Below are positions 27,263-37,863 of a stretch of DNA of 64,000 nt, piece after piece. A program made the position numbers and the translations under genes. The stretch is from Kitasatospora sp. DSM 101779. GTDB lineage: Bacteria > Actinomycetota > Actinomycetes > Streptomycetales > Streptomycetaceae. The stretch is taken from assembly GCF_025655475.1 (NCBI RefSeq), contig NZ_JAHTIK010000001.1, forward strand, positions 1 through 64,000, in the 5' to 3' direction. The notes beneath the pieces are model-generated. The model had not been told where the DNA came from. It worked only from the letters and a program-made list of their open reading frames with translations, and searched no databases. Position 1 is the stretch's first letter. Each line of letters starts with the position of its first letter.

Positions 27263-27356
27263 CACGCTTCGGTTGTCCTTGGATTGAATCGTCGGCCTGT
27301 CCGGCGGCGCCGTTTGGCGCGTGACCGGCCAGCCGACTGCGACCTAGCCCAGCTAG

Positions 27357-28452
27357 GGCCCGTATCGGGTTGTGATCAATATGCGGGTTTCGCCCTCGTG
27401 GTCGCGCCCGATCCGATAGATCATGCTGTGTGACGCGAGTGCAACTGACTGACGCCGAATGGGAGTTCATCGGGCCGTACCTGCCGATCGGTGAGTACGG
27501 CCCGTACCCCGAGCGGCTGCGCCGGCAGTTCGAGGGCGTGATCTGGCGGTTTCGGACGGGCGGCCAGTGGCGGGAGATGCCGAGCGAGTTCGGGGCCTGG
27601 TCGACGGTCCACAACCGCTTCCGGCAGTGGAGGGACGCCGGGGTCTTCGAGGCCCTGCTGGAGGGCGCGATCGCGGAGGCCGCCAAGCGGGGCGAGGTGG
27701 ACTTGTCGCTGGTCAGCGTGGATTCCACCACCGTCCGGGCCCACCACGACGCCGCCGGGATGCACCTCGACCCCGACACGCTCGCCGACCTGGAGAAGGC
27801 GGCCGAGGAGGCGGAGAAGGCCCGGCAAAAGGGGGCGGCCCGAAGGAACAAGACGGGCAGGACACCGCAGACGACCCGGGACGGGACGAGCGGCGACGTG
27901 TCCGACGCAGACGCAAGATCCGCCTGAAGGCAGCCCTGCTCGGACGGTCCAGAGGCGGGCAGACCAGCAAAGTCCACATCGCCGGCGAGCGCAAGTGTCG
28001 CCCGCTGGCATTCGTCCTGAGCGAGGGGCAGGCCGCCGACAGTCCGCAGTTCATCCCCGTGCTGGCGAAGGTCCGGGTTCGCGGGCCCGTCGGCCGCCCC
28101 CGTACCCGGCCCGACGCGGTCGCCGGCGACAAGGCGTACTCGTCCCGCGGCAACCGTGTTCACCTGCGCGAACGGCACATCAAGGCCGTCATCCCGGAGA
28201 AGCGGGACCAGGCCGCCCATCGAAAGAAGAAGGGCAGCAGGGGCGGCCGGCCCGTTGCCCACGACGCCGAGCTCTACAAGGAGCGGAACACCGTCGAGCG
28301 CCTGATCAACAGGCTGAAGGCCTGGCGGGGCATCGCCACCCGGTTCGACAAGACACCCGAGAGCTACCTCGCCGGCCTCCACCTCCGTGCATCGATGATC
28401 TGGATCAAGAGCCTCACCAAGACCACCCCTTGATCACGACCAAATACGCTCC
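27357..28452 (+). mobile_element. IS5-family element, copy 1 (1096 bp)
   Basis: The element is bordered on both sides by CTAG (27353-27356 and 28453-28456). Its ends are imperfect inverted repeats: GGCCCGTATCGGGTTGTGAT at the left against GGAGCGTATTTGGTCGTGAT at the right (18 of 23 pairs overall, ending in CAA). A nearly identical copy of exactly the same length lies at 54342-55437 in the same orientation, with only a handful of substitutions. It encodes a two-frame transposase. Confidence 0.88.
27430..28433 (+). CDS. IS5-family transposase, two overlapping frames
   Basis: The first frame (GTG 27430 to 27927, 165 residues) has the typical start LTDAEWEFIGPYLP and WRFRTGGQWREMP, and the catalytic SVDSTTVRAHHDAAG segment. 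The second frame carries LGRSRGGQTSKVHIAG and, at the end, the third acidic region with ERLINRLKAWRGIATRFDK. It is reached by a shift near 27890-27927. Members of this group commonly use programmed frameshifting to join the two, so the gene may be active. The second copy has the same frame arrangement, which argues against a recent random mutation. Confidence 0.82.
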
Positions 28453-28790
28453 CTAGTGGCAGTACCGGTGATTTAGGTTGCTTTGTCGCGTTTGGAGTGG
28501 GGCTTGGTCGGGGCGGCCAGGTGCACGGTGGGTGTGGGGCCGGGGCGGGTTGTGGTGTCCGGTGCGTTTGAGTGCCCAGTTGGACATCTTGCATTTGATC
28601 ACGCGGGGGTTGTAGCGCAACCGCCGTGCAGGCATGAGTCGTTCGGTGATCTCACGCAGGCTGCGGGTAATGGCTCGGGCGAGTTGGGAGGGGGAAAGCG
28701 CCGCCTGCCCGGTGACGTGGTGGCGGACGCCCCCAGCCCTCCACAGCGAGCGACCACCGCTCACACCACCTACACCTCCAATCCACCGGG
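28453..28790 (-). pseudogene. IS4-family transposase C-terminal fragment
   Basis: On the minus strand the frame reads LARAITRSLREITERLMPAR, then RRLRYNPRVIKCKMSNWALKR (key motif NPRVIKCKMSNWALKR). This is the familiar C-terminal end of Streptomyces IS4-type transposases. The catalytic DDE part is absent, and the fragment abuts the IS5 copy at its CTAG border. It may be the older element into which IS5 jumped. Confidence 0.7.
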
Positions 28791-29510
28791 ATTTGCCTCT
28801 GAATGAGCCCTTTCAGATCGCCCACCGATCGGGTGACGGAGCCGAGGCTGCAGTCGGTGTCACCGACCGCAATCTCGCTGGTCCCGGCAGCCGTCAACGT
28901 CCTTTCGAGCGCAGGTTGAAAGGGGTCAATGACATGGGGTGTCTGACCCCCCAGCCCCCACCGCCAACGATTCCGTTCCGCTCCGCGGCCCGGACGCTGC
29001 CGCCTGCCCAGGCTGAGGTTCGATTTCTGTTCAGCTTCTTCCCGCCACTCGACGCCGACACCGACGGCCCCACCCGTCGTACGCCGGCCGTGCGGACCGC
29101 GCGGCCGTTGACGGAAACCCCGACGCGCCGTGGCTGCCCACCGTGCGCGAGGGTGACGGCGCCCGCTCCCCCACCCAGCTCCCGCCCCGCCTCGTCACCA
29201 CAACCTTGTCCCGGACGGTACAACGGAGCGTGGCGGGAGACGGCCGGTGAAGGGTGACGGAACGTCAACGGACCTGCGGCCCGGCCGCCACTCCGCGTCA
29301 GCCCTCTCCCGTCCGCCGTGTCGCACGCCCCACCGGCCACTCCTAGCATGGAGCTGGGACTGCCCGCCCCTGCTGCCGGAAGAGCGGGAACGACTCCTGA
29401 GCCGCGCCCGTCCGCGAGCCGGCACCCCGCTCGGAGCGCCAGCCACAACGTCGGCCGCTCATACCATCCACGGCTCACTCACTCCCGCCGGCTCGCCCCG
29501 AGGAGGGACG
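28791..29510. other. Gene-free region upstream of the receiver-HEAT-glycosyltransferase operon
   Basis: About 720 bases without a convincing gene. The frames present are Pro/Arg-rich and lack starts. The promoter of the operon that begins at 29511 should lie in the last 200 bases. Confidence 0.45.
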
Positions 29511-29885
29511 ATGGCATCCATTCTTGTGGCCGACGACGACGCCGACATCCGTGACCTCGTGGCCTACAAGCTCACGCAGTCCGGCCATCAGGTCATCGTG
29601 GTCGACGACGGTCTGACCGCACTCAAGGCCGTCCGTGAGCGCACCGTGGATCTCGCCCTCCTCGACATCAGGATGCCCGGGATGTCAGGTCTGGACGTCT
29701 GCCGGGAACTGCGGGCCGCGCCGAAGACGGAGAGGTTGCCGGTGATCCTGCTCACCGCCCGATCACAGGAGTTCGACGTCGAGACCGGCTTCGCGGCCGG
29801 TGCCGACGACTACATCGTCAAACCGTTCAGCCCGCGTGAACTGAGCAGCCGGGTGCAGGCGGTTCTGGCCAGGGCGGCCCGATGA
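29511..29885 (+). CDS. Stand-alone response regulator receiver
   Basis: The 124-residue protein (AGGAGG before ATG 29511) is a single receiver domain with no output domain. It has the acidic pair DDDAD (8-12), phospho-acceptor D52 in LDIRMPG, T82 in LLTAR and K104 in VKPF. It should be phosphorylated by a histidine kinase, most simply the one encoded three genes downstream, and act by binding a partner. Its stop overlaps the start of the HEAT repeat gene by four bases, so the two are translationally coupled. Confidence 0.93.
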   Translation: MASILVADDDADIRDLVAYKLTQSGHQVIVVDDGLTALKAVRERTVDLALLDIRMPGMSGLDVCRELRAAPKTERLPVILLTARSQEFDVETGFAAGADDYIVKPFSPRELSSRVQAVLARAAR

Positions 29886-30991
29886 CCGGCCGGGAGGTCA
29901 TCAACGGCAGCCTGCAGGTGCTGGTCGGGTCGGCTGTGGTGCTACTCGTCCTCATCGTCTGCGTGCGGGCCGTCCGGCGGGCGCGGGAGCGCCACAGGCA
30001 GCGGACGGTCGAGCCGCTCCGGGTCCTGCTGCTCGAACTCCTCTGTGCGGAGGGGGACGAGGCTGCGGGAAGCCTCCAGGCGCTGTCCGCACTCGACGAC
30101 CGAAGCTGGGCGGCCGTCGAACCCACGGCGCGGACCATCCTCGCGAAGGTGAGCGGACACGCCAGGACCTCGCTGGTGGGCCTGTTCGAGCAGCGGGGAG
30201 TTGCCACGCGGGCGATGGCGGACCTGGGGCGGCGCGGGTCGGTCCGAAAGGGCCGGGCCGCGGAGGTACTGGGGCTGCTGCGGCACCGGGCGGCCGCCCC
30301 ACGGCTGCGCGTCCTGCTCGTGGACGCCGACCCTGAGGTCCGAACGGTCGCCGCCCGGACCCTGGGCCACATCGGGGATCCTGCGAACGTCCCCGCCCTG
30401 CTGAATTGCCTCCACGGCCCCCACCCCGTCCCGCCCGCGGTCGTGCTGCAGGCGCTCACGGCATTCGGGGCCGCCGGACACGACCAGGTCGCCACCGGTC
30501 TGGACGATGCCGAGCCGCTGGTGCGGGCGGTGGCCGTCGAGACTCTTGGAGCCACCGGAGGCGTGGTGTGGACTACCAGGATCGCGGCCGCGCTGAGGGC
30601 GGACCCGCACATCGAAGTGCGGATCCGGGCCGCGCGTGCCCTGGGCGCCCTCGGCACGCCGGCGGGCCTGGAGCCGCTGCTGGACGCGGTGCGGCGGGGC
30701 CAACCGGAACCGCTGCGCGTCGTAGCAGCCAGGGCGCTGGGCCGTCTGGGGGCATCATGTGCGGCCCCACGCCTGGGGGAACTGCTCGACGACCCCGTCC
30801 ACCGCGTGGCCTCGACCGCGGCCCGGGCACTGCTGCACGTCGGGCCGACCGGGCGCGACGAACTGCGCCGAGCCGCCGGCGGGGCCCGCGGCGTCCCCGC
30901 GGTCGCTCATGCCCGGGCCGTGCTCGCGGAGGCGGCGATCGGTGAGGAAGGCCCACGCTCTGCCGCCGGGCCCGCGGCGGTGGGATCATGA
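29882..30991 (+). CDS. Membrane-anchored HEAT-repeat protein
   Basis: The 369-residue product has one N-terminal membrane helix (LVGSAVVLLVLIVCVRAV) and then about nine HEAT or PBS-lyase-like repeats, for example ADPEVRTVAARTLGHIGDPA, then HIEVRIRAARALGALGTPAG and DPVHRVASTAARALLHVG. It is probably a membrane-attached scaffold. It overlaps both neighbours by ATGA, linking it to the receiver and to the glycosyltransferase. A plausible role is to connect the signal from the receiver to the synthase, but this is inference. Confidence 0.88.
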   Translation: MTGREVINGSLQVLVGSAVVLLVLIVCVRAVRRARERHRQRTVEPLRVLLLELLCAEGDEAAGSLQALSALDDRSWAAVEPTARTILAKVSGHARTSLVGLFEQRGVATRAMADLGRRGSVRKGRAAEVLGLLRHRAAAPRLRVLLVDADPEVRTVAARTLGHIGDPANVPALLNCLHGPHPVPPAVVLQALTAFGAAGHDQVATGLDDAEPLVRAVAVETLGATGGVVWTTRIAAALRADPHIEVRIRAARALGALGTPAGLEPLLDAVRRGQPEPLRVVAARALGRLGASCAAPRLGELLDDPVHRVASTAARALLHVGPTGRDELRRAAGGARGVPAVAHARAVLAEAAIGEEGPRSAAGPAAVGS

Positions 30992-32493
30992 CCCCACCAC
31001 TCGCGGTGGCCGGCACGGCCGCGTTCGGCCCGGCCGCGTCGACGGCGAGCGGCGCACACGACGTGCTGCTGCAGGTGATCGCCGTCAGCAACGTCCTGGT
31101 CCTCGGATACTTCCTGGCGATCAACACCGGCTATCTCACACTGGTCGTCATCGCGGCCGGCGACTTCGTCCGGCATCTGCGCCGTATACCGTTCGCCGGC
31201 TACGACGACGCCTCCGCCAGTCCCTTCACGCTTCCGGTGTCGCTCATCGTGCCCGCGTACAACGAGGAGGCCGGGATCGTGGACGCGGTGCAGTCGCTGC
31301 TCCTGCTGCGCCATCCCTCGTTCGAGGTGATCGTGGTCGACGACGGTTCCACCGACGCCACCCTCGACCGGCTCCGCGGGGCCTTCGACCTCGTTGAGGT
31401 GCCCCGTGTCGTCTCCACCGAGGTGCCCGTGCGCGGCGCAGTGGAGTCGGTCCACCTGTCCAGAGGCGGCCCGGTGCCGCTGATCGTGGCTCGCAAGCGC
31501 AACGGTGGCAAGGCCGACGCCCTCAACGTCGGCATCAATCTGGCCCGCTATCCGCTTCTCTGCATGGTCGACGCGGACTCGATCCTCGACTCGCAGGCGC
31601 TGCTCTCGATTTCCAAGCCCTTCTCCAACGACCCGCTGCGGGTGGTCGCCGCCGGAGGTGTGATCGGTATCGCCAACGGCTGCACGGTCGTGGCCGGCCG
31701 TGTCGTGCGGGTTCGCATGCCTCACCGGCTACTGGCCAAGATCCAGACGGTGGAGTACGTGCGGGCCTTCCTGCTCGGCCGGACCGGCTGGTCACGGATC
31801 GGCGGCCTGCTGGTGATCGCCGGAGCTTTCGGGATGTTCCGGCGCGACGTCGTGGTCGCGGTCGGCGGGCTCGACCCGGACTGCCTCGGCGAGGACGCCG
31901 AACTGGTCGTCCGGCTCCACCACTACCTGCGCGGGACGGGCCAGGACTACCGCGTCGTCTTCGTGGGCGAGCCCATCTCGTGGAGCGAAGTCCCGGAGAC
32001 CCTCCGGGTGCTCGGACGCCAGCGACGGCGCTGGCACCGCGGCCTCACCGAAGTCCTGCTCAAGCACCGGGACATGATCGGCAATCCCCGGTACGGCCGG
32101 GTCGGGACGGTGGCTCTGCCCTTCTACGTGCTCTTCGAACTGTGCGCACCGGTCGTCGAACTCGCCGGGCTGGTCCTGGTACCGCTGGGCCTGCTGATCG
32201 GGGCGGTCGACCTGGAGTTCCTGTGGCGCTTCCTGCTGGCCGCCTACGGCTATGCGATGGTGGTCAGCCTGCTGTCACTGCTCGCCGAGGAATACGCCTT
32301 CCATCGCTACAGCCGCTGGCGGGACATCGGTTCCGCCGTGCTGGGTGCAGCGGCCGAGAATTTCGGATACCGGCAGTTCACGGCCTGGTGGCGGGTCCGG
32401 GGCATCTGGGACGCCGCCCACGGCGCTCCGAAGGTCTGGGGAGTCATGACGCGCCGTGGCTTCGCCGCGAGGCCGAGCGAAGAGGACCGGTGA
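30988..32493 (+). CDS. Processive family 2 glycosyltransferase (BcsA/PgaC-like)
   Basis: The 501-residue membrane protein has a helix at the N-terminus (about 25-55), the GT2 catalytic domain and about three to four helices at the C-terminus. Motifs are VSLIVPAYNEE, VIVVDDGSTDAT, the metal-binding DAD in CMVDADSIL, the base ED in GEDAELVV and QRRRW (the QxxRW motif of processive synthases). It should polymerise a sugar nucleotide into an exported polysaccharide. No PilZ domain is visible, so any cyclic-di-GMP control would be indirect. It starts in the stop of the HEAT gene and ends in the start of the histidine kinase. Confidence 0.92.
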   Translation: MTPPLAVAGTAAFGPAASTASGAHDVLLQVIAVSNVLVLGYFLAINTGYLTLVVIAAGDFVRHLRRIPFAGYDDASASPFTLPVSLIVPAYNEEAGIVDAVQSLLLLRHPSFEVIVVDDGSTDATLDRLRGAFDLVEVPRVVSTEVPVRGAVESVHLSRGGPVPLIVARKRNGGKADALNVGINLARYPLLCMVDADSILDSQALLSISKPFSNDPLRVVAAGGVIGIANGCTVVAGRVVRVRMPHRLLAKIQTVEYVRAFLLGRTGWSRIGGLLVIAGAFGMFRRDVVVAVGGLDPDCLGEDAELVVRLHHYLRGTGQDYRVVFVGEPISWSEVPETLRVLGRQRRRWHRGLTEVLLKHRDMIGNPRYGRVGTVALPFYVLFELCAPVVELAGLVLVPLGLLIGAVDLEFLWRFLLAAYGYAMVVSLLSLLAEEYAFHRYSRWRDIGSAVLGAAAENFGYRQFTAWWRVRGIWDAAHGAPKVWGVMTRRGFAARPSEEDR

Positions 32494-33938
32494 TGAGCGG
32501 CTTTCGGCGTGCTCGATCCGACCGGAGCGACCGGTCCGTCGTCCGGCGGCTCTCCTCGTTCTTCGGCCTGCTGATCGGGGCCGTCGGGCTCGCCGACGAG
32601 AACGACCGGCTGCGGCGTCTCGACGCCGAGCGCGACCGGCTGGCCGCGGCGGCGCGGCAGATGGGGATAGGTATCCGGTCCAGCCTCGACCTCGACCAGA
32701 TCCTCGACGAGGCCGTGCGGGGCCTCGGCGAGGCGCTACGGGCGGACCACGTACTGGTCCTGCTAGCGGAAGACGACAGCGGGCCCGCCGTGCCGGTCGT
32801 CCGGGCTTGGAGCACGAACCGCGGCAGCCTTCCGCCGGAGGAGCTGCACCGGCTGCCGTCGGCTCCGGCGAAGACCATCCGAGAGCACTACGCGCAGGAC
32901 ACGAGCTGGTCCCTCGACGATATCCGGCCGTACCTCGCCTCCGGAGCCGCCCTGCCGGGCGCCCCCGGCTCCTTCGGCACCGTCGGGCCGCCGACCGACA
33001 TCCGCGCCGCGCTGACCGCGATAGGCGTGGTCTCCCTCCTGGTGACCCCTTTCGGATCGGGCACGGAGGCGATGGGCGCGGCGGTCCTCTGTCGCTGCCG
33101 ACCGGGCGACGTCTGGCTGCCGATGGAGGTCGAGACCGTCGAATCGATCGCGGCGGGACTCGGCCGTGCGGTGCGCCAGTCCAGGACCTACCGCCAGGAA
33201 ACCGAACTCGTGGACCGGCTCCAAGCCCTGGACAAGGCCAAGAACGACTTCCTCTCCACCGTCTCGCACGAGCTCCGCACCCCGCTGACCAGCATCGTCG
33301 GCTACGTCGAACTACTGGCGAACGACTCTGGCCCGCTCAGCGACGACCAACGGCACATGCTGAAGGTGGTGCACAGCAACGCGGCCCGGCTGCGCAACCT
33401 CATCGAGGACCTGCTCACCATCTCGCGGATCGAGTCGGGCGCCTTGACCTCCGAACGGCTTCCGATCGACCTGGGTCGACTGGTGAACTCCTCGGTCGAG
33501 GCGATACAACCCGCGGCATCCGCCGTCCCGGTGACCCTCCGGCAGGTGCCTGCCGAGGACGACCTGATCGTCCTCGGCGACGCCCCCCAACTGGACCGCG
33601 TCCTGATGAACCTGCTCACCAACGCCGTCAAGTTCACCCCGCCCGGCGGACTGGTCACGGTCAGCACCTCCTGCCGGAACGGAGAGGCGGTGCTGACCGT
33701 GGGTGACACCGGGATCGGTATCCCGGAGAAGGATCAGAAGGACCTCTTCCACCGCTTCTTCCGCGCCTCCAACGCCACCGAGCGCGCCATTCCCGGTACG
33801 GGCCTCGGCCTGGCGATCGTGCGGAGCATCGTGACCAACCACGAGGGCCGACTGGAGATCCAATCGACCGAGGGCGAAGGCACGACCGTCACCGCCCACC
33901 TCCCGCTGCTCCCGGACGTGCCCGGCTCGGGGTCGTGA
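32493..33938 (+). CDS. GAF-domain sensor histidine kinase
   Basis: This 481-residue cytoplasmic kinase has a coiled start, a GAF-like domain (about 55-225), HisKA with VSHELRTPLTSIVGYVELL, and a HATPase domain with NLLTNAVKFTP (N box), DTGIGIPEKD (G1) and [12 protein letters not shown] (G2). There are no membrane helices beyond a weak one near residues 20-33 (LSSFFGLLIGAVGLA). It overlaps the glycosyltransferase by one base (TGATG). With the receiver at the start of the operon it makes a two-component pair bracketing the polysaccharide synthase. Confidence 0.92.
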   Translation: MSGFRRARSDRSDRSVVRRLSSFFGLLIGAVGLADENDRLRRLDAERDRLAAAARQMGIGIRSSLDLDQILDEAVRGLGEALRADHVLVLLAEDDSGPAVPVVRAWSTNRGSLPPEELHRLPSAPAKTIREHYAQDTSWSLDDIRPYLASGAALPGAPGSFGTVGPPTDIRAALTAIGVVSLLVTPFGSGTEAMGAAVLCRCRPGDVWLPMEVETVESIAAGLGRAVRQSRTYRQETELVDRLQALDKAKNDFLSTVSHELRTPLTSIVGYVELLANDSGPLSDDQRHMLKVVHSNAARLRNLIEDLLTISRIESGALTSERLPIDLGRLVNSSVEAIQPAASAVPVTLRQVPAEDDLIVLGDAPQLDRVLMNLLTNAVKFTPPGGLVTVSTSCRNGEAVLTVGDTGIGIPEKDQKDLFHRFFRASNATERAIPGTGLGLAIVRSIVTNHEGRLEIQSTEGEGTTVTAHLPLLPDVPGSGS

Positions 33939-34131
33939 TCAAGCGTCTTGTACACCGGTGGCGAGGGAGCACCGGTCCAGTCGGCCGACTGCCCGATCAA
34001 CTACTCGTCCAGCACGTCCGGCGATACCCCAACCGGCAGGACTTCCTCAACCGCCTCGAAAGAGACGATCACGTCGCGCATCAGGTGTTGCGCCAAGGTC
34101 CGACAAACCCCGGCATGAATGGTGGCAATGA

Positions 34132-34288
34132 TCTGATGGACGCGAAATGGGCGCGGCTGGAGTCGCTCCTGCCCGCGAGCAACGGGACGCTTGCGGCAGG
34201 TGGCGGGACCGCCGGGAAGTGCGGCCTGTGGTCGCGGTGCGTCGCCGTGTGGTCCGGCGTTCGCACCTCCGTGCCGCCGCCCTCGTAA
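34132..34288 (+). pseudogene. IS5-type transposase N-terminal scrap
   Basis: The frame reads DLMDAKWARLESLLPASNG, which matches the first helix of IS5-family transposases (usually a TDxEWxxLxPLLP pattern). It then shifts frame (a GGRWRDRREV match continues in another frame). Only about 50 codons remain. Confidence 0.55.
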
Positions 34289-34330
34289 AGGTCCCCGAAC
34301 CTGACGGCAGGACAGGTGGAAACCGGCTGG

Positions 34331-37147
34331 TCAGGTCGGCTGGTCGGCCGCGGCCCGGCAACCCGAAGACCTGGCCTGGATCGATTCCAGGGCGCTGCAG
34401 GCCTCGCGTAGCAGATCGGGCAGCCGGTCGGCTAGCGGGTCGGCTTGCGACAGTTGGTCGGTGCGGGCGAGATCCTCGAGTTCGGCGGCGCATCGGGCGA
34501 GGTCATGGGCGCCGATATTGCTGGCGGCGCCCTTGAGGGCGTGGGCCTGGTCCACGGTATCGGCCGGGTTGTCGTGGTCGACGGCTGTGAGCAGCGCATC
34601 GGCGAGCAGCGGAGCCTTGCGGAGGAAGGAGTTGGTCAGCCGTGTGATCAGCTGCCGGCTGCCGGGGGCGTTGTCGCCGCTGATCTCGTCCAGCCGTTGC
34701 TCGATCCCCTGGCGGAGCCCGGAGACGCCCGCCGCGGGATCGCTCGTCGCGTCCTGGTCGGCCCGGGGCAGTTCGTTCCCCGCCCATCGGGACAGGGCTT
34801 CTCGGAGTGCTGTGACGGCGATGGGTTTGGAGACGTAGTCGTCCATGCCCGCGGCCAGACAGCGTTCGCGATCCTCCGGAAGGATGCTCGCGGTCATGGC
34901 GATGACCGGCAGACGGGGGCCGGAGCCCTCGCGACGGCGAAGTTCCATGGTGGCGGCGTAGCCGTCCATGTGTGGCATGCGGCAGTCCATGAGCACGGCG
35001 CGGTAGCGGCCTGTTGCCGCCATCTCCAGGGCCTCGATTCCGTCATTGGCGACGTCGGCGCTGTAGCCGAGCTGTTCGAGCATGCCCAGGGCCACGGTCT
35101 GGTTGATTTCGTTGTCCTCGACGAGCAGGACGTGGGCACGGCGCGGAGCGGAAGCCCGTGCGCGGGCGGGTGCGCGTACAGGGGGCAGGGCTGCCTGAGC
35201 GGTGGGTTCCGGGGCCATGAGCCGGGCGAGGCAGTCGTGGAGTTCCGACTGCCGGACGGGTTTGGACAGGCTGTCCCGGATCCCGGCAGCGCGGAGTTCC
35301 GCGGTGGGCGCTGCCGTCCCCGAGGTGAGAAGCAGCAGACGCACGCTGGCCAGGTCAGGGTCGGAGGTGATGTGGCCGGCCAGTTCGATTCCGCTCATCC
35401 GGGGCATGTGGTGGTCGATGACGGCCAACTCGTACGGGGTGCCCGCAGCGGCCGCGCGGTGCAGTTCGACCAGAGCCTGTGGGCCGCCGTCTACGGTGGC
35501 GGGCCGCATGGACCAGCTGTGCATCTGCTCGTGGAGGATGAAGCGGTTGGTCGCGTTGTCGTCGACGATCAGGACGTGCAGCCCGCGCAGGGAGCTGGGT
35601 TGGGGAGCCGGTGGCGGCTGTTCGCCTGTCGCGGGTTCGTGCATGGGGATGGTGAACCAGAAGGTGCTGCCGTGGCCCGGTTCACTCTTCACACCCATGG
35701 TGCCGCCCATGGCGTCGATGAGCCGTCGGCAGATCGCGAGGCCGAGTCCGGTCCCGCCGTAGTGCCGGGTGGTGGAGGCGTCCGCCTGGGCAAAGACATC
35801 GAACATTCGTTCCTGGTCGGCGGGGTCGATGCCGATGCCGGTGTCGACCACCTCGAAGTAGGCGTCCGCTGCCTGGGGGCGGGCCCGGATGACAACCTCT
35901 CCTTCATGAGTGAACTTCACGGCGTTCGAGGCCAGGTTGAGAAGGATCTGCCGCAGCCGTGAAGCGTCCGCCCGCAGCGCGATGGGCAGGTCCGGGTGGC
36001 AGTCGGCGAGTAGTTCCAGGCCCTGGGCGGGCGCGGTCTGCGCGACGAGGGTGACGACCTCGTCCACCAGGGGGTGCGGATCGAACACCACTTCCTCGAG
36101 AACGAGCTTGCCTGCCTCGAGTTTGGAGAAGTCGAGTATGTCGTTGATCAAGGTCAGCAAGGCCCTGCCGGCGTCATGGATACCCTCCGCATAGCGGAGT
36201 TGTACCGCATCCAGGTCGGTGTTGAGCAGCAGCTCGGACAGTCCGATGACGCCGTTCATCGGAGTGCGGATCTCATGACTCATCGTGGCCAGGAACTGGG
36301 ACTTGACCCGGGTTGCCTCCATCGCCTGGTCACGGGCATCGGAGAGCGCCTGCTGAACGCGCCTGCGTTCGGTGATGTCGCGAACGAAGGCATTGAAACA
36401 GCGGGTGGCTCCCAGTCGCATCGGCCACACCGCCAGCTCGACGGGGATCTCGTGCCCATCCCGGTGGAGCGCGGTGATTTCGATCTGCCGGCCCAGGATA
36501 TGGGGCTCACCGCTGGCCAACACGCGTTGAAGGCCCTGGATGTGGGCGGTCCGGTAGCGCTCTGGGATGATCGTCTCGGTCAGCGGACGGCCCAGGGCCT
36601 CTTCGCGGGTGAAGCCGAACAGCTTCTGGGCACTTGGATTCCAGTCGATGACCAGACCCTGCTCGTCGATGGACACGAAGCCGTCGTTGGCGCTGTCGAT
36701 CACTGAGCGGGCCCGCTCCTGCAGCGCCCGCAGCAGCTCACCACGCCCCCGCTCCCCGCTCTCCCGGAAGAAGCCCCGTACCTCAAGCGGCTGAACAGCT
36801 TCGCCATTCACGACCCACAACGTCGACTCCACCCAGCGCAGGGTGCCGTCGCCGCGACGCACGCGCAGGGCCACGGTGGCCCGACCCCAGCCGACCAGGT
36901 CCCGCTCGGCGGCCTGGAGATCCTCCTGATCCTCCGCGGCCACCCAGTCCCCGAGGAATGTCCCCACGACCTCATCGGCCGGACGTCCCAGCAGTTCCAG
37001 CGCCGGTGCCGAGACCTCGAGGAATACTCCCTCGAGCGTACGGCGGAAAACCATGTCCGGAGAGTTTTTTGCTAACAGCCGAAACCGCTCGTCGTCCGCG
37101 TCGAGCATCTGATGGCCCTGGAACAAGCTCCTGTTGTCGTCCGCCAT
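34331..37147 (-). CDS. Hybrid sensor kinase: PAS-PAS-HisKA-HATPase-REC-REC-HPt
   Basis: The 938-residue protein starts at ATG 37147; GTG 37153, with better spacing to GGAGG, is an alternative. Two PAS domains ([20 protein letters not shown] and [20 protein letters not shown]) are followed by HisKA ([20 protein letters not shown]), HATPase ([37 protein letters not shown]), a first receiver with Asp in [11 protein letters not shown], a second with Asp in [11 protein letters not shown], and a C-terminal HPt domain with His in [13 protein letters not shown]. This is a complete phosphorelay in one chain, BarA-like and cytoplasmic. It is convergent with the preceding operon; the final response regulator is not nearby except the stand-alone receiver at 29511. 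Confidence 0.93.
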   Translation of the reverse strand: MADDNRSLFQGHQMLDADDERFRLLAKNSPDMVFRRTLEGVFLEVSAPALELLGRPADEVVGTFLGDWVAAEDQEDLQAAERDLVGWGRATVALRVRRGDGTLRWVESTLWVVNGEAVQPLEVRGFFRESGERGRGELLRALQERARSVIDSANDGFVSIDEQGLVIDWNPSAQKLFGFTREEALGRPLTETIIPERYRTAHIQGLQRVLASGEPHILGRQIEITALHRDGHEIPVELAVWPMRLGATRCFNAFVRDITERRRVQQALSDARDQAMEATRVKSQFLATMSHEIRTPMNGVIGLSELLLNTDLDAVQLRYAEGIHDAGRALLTLINDILDFSKLEAGKLVLEEVVFDPHPLVDEVVTLVAQTAPAQGLELLADCHPDLPIALRADASRLRQILLNLASNAVKFTHEGEVVIRARPQAADAYFEVVDTGIGIDPADQERMFDVFAQADASTTRHYGGTGLGLAICRRLIDAMGGTMGVKSEPGHGSTFWFTIPMHEPATGEQPPPAPQPSSLRGLHVLIVDDNATNRFILHEQMHSWSMRPATVDGGPQALVELHRAAAAGTPYELAVIDHHMPRMSGIELAGHITSDPDLASVRLLLLTSGTAAPTAELRAAGIRDSLSKPVRQSELHDCLARLMAPEPTAQAALPPVRAPARARASAPRRAHVLLVEDNEINQTVALGMLEQLGYSADVANDGIEALEMAATGRYRAVLMDCRMPHMDGYAATMELRRREGSGPRLPVIAMTASILPEDRERCLAAGMDDYVSKPIAVTALREALSRWAGNELPRADQDATSDPAAGVSGLRQGIEQRLDEISGDNAPGSRQLITRLTNSFLRKAPLLADALLTAVDHDNPADTVDQAHALKGAASNIGAHDLARCAAELEDLARTDQLSQADPLADRLPDLLREACSALESIQARSSGCRAAADQPT

Positions 37148-37501
37148 GTCCACCAACACCTCCAGCACTCTCGTCCCGATGTGCCGCAGCCGGCCCCTTC
37201 CCAGCGTGAAACGCCCGGCGCGCGGGATGCAACCGGGGCGCCTGATGTTTCGGTAGCGGACCGGGGGCGGGGAACAACTGACCGTCACGAAATTCTTCAC
37301 TCTGTGAGCTTCTCGACTTTGTGGCAAGTCGTGATCTTGGTGTGGGGCGGTTCTACACCACGGCCGAGCCCCAGGCGCGGACGACCGCCGTGATTCGTCG
37401 GGGCGGGCTGACCTGACCCTATGAGGGCCGGGCCCCTTCCGTGCTCGGCCCGGCGATGCCCATCGTTCGGGTAGGGACGAGCTCGGGAAGAAGGCCCGGC
37501 A
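37148..37501. other. Upstream region of the hybrid kinase
   Basis: These 354 bases contain the promoter of the hybrid kinase and then the edge of the IS110 remnants. No gene is seen. Confidence 0.4.
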
Positions 37502-37640
37502 ATGTTTGTCTACGTCGGGATCGACGCGCTCAAGCGGTCCCAGATCGCCGTAATCGACGAGGTTGGCGAGGTCGAGGTTAATCCGAACGTCCCCAACGGG
37601 GTGGAAACGGTGCTCGGGGGCCGACGTGATCCCCGTTACG
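37502..37640 (+). pseudogene. IS110-family transposase N-terminal fragment
   Basis: The frame MFVYVGIDALKRSQIAVIDE continues to NVPNGVETVLGG. It has the YVGID start (first DEDD-type catalytic Asp) and the spacing of IS110 transposases. It breaks after about 45 codons. Confidence 0.6.
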
Positions 37641-37863
37641 GTTTTCGCGGCCCCGCAACGGGGTTCCCGGCCTCCGGCCCGGCATGACTTGTTCCCCCAG
37701 TCGATGATGATCGAAAAGGTGGTGTCACCGGGCTCGGACTCGTTGGCAGACCGCTGATGAGGGGGCCTGAGCGCCGATTCCGCACCTGGGTGAGGCAGGC
37801 TCTCCGTAACGTGGATGCCGGCACGCCGCCGCAGAGCCGGGGAACAGGATCTGGGGAGGGGCA

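Noticed and set aside
33935..34131. Possible small gene overlapping the histidine kinase stop
   Set aside because: The GTG overlaps the stop in a coupled fashion, but the product (IKRLVHRWRG...) has no pattern and merges into a transposase scrap.
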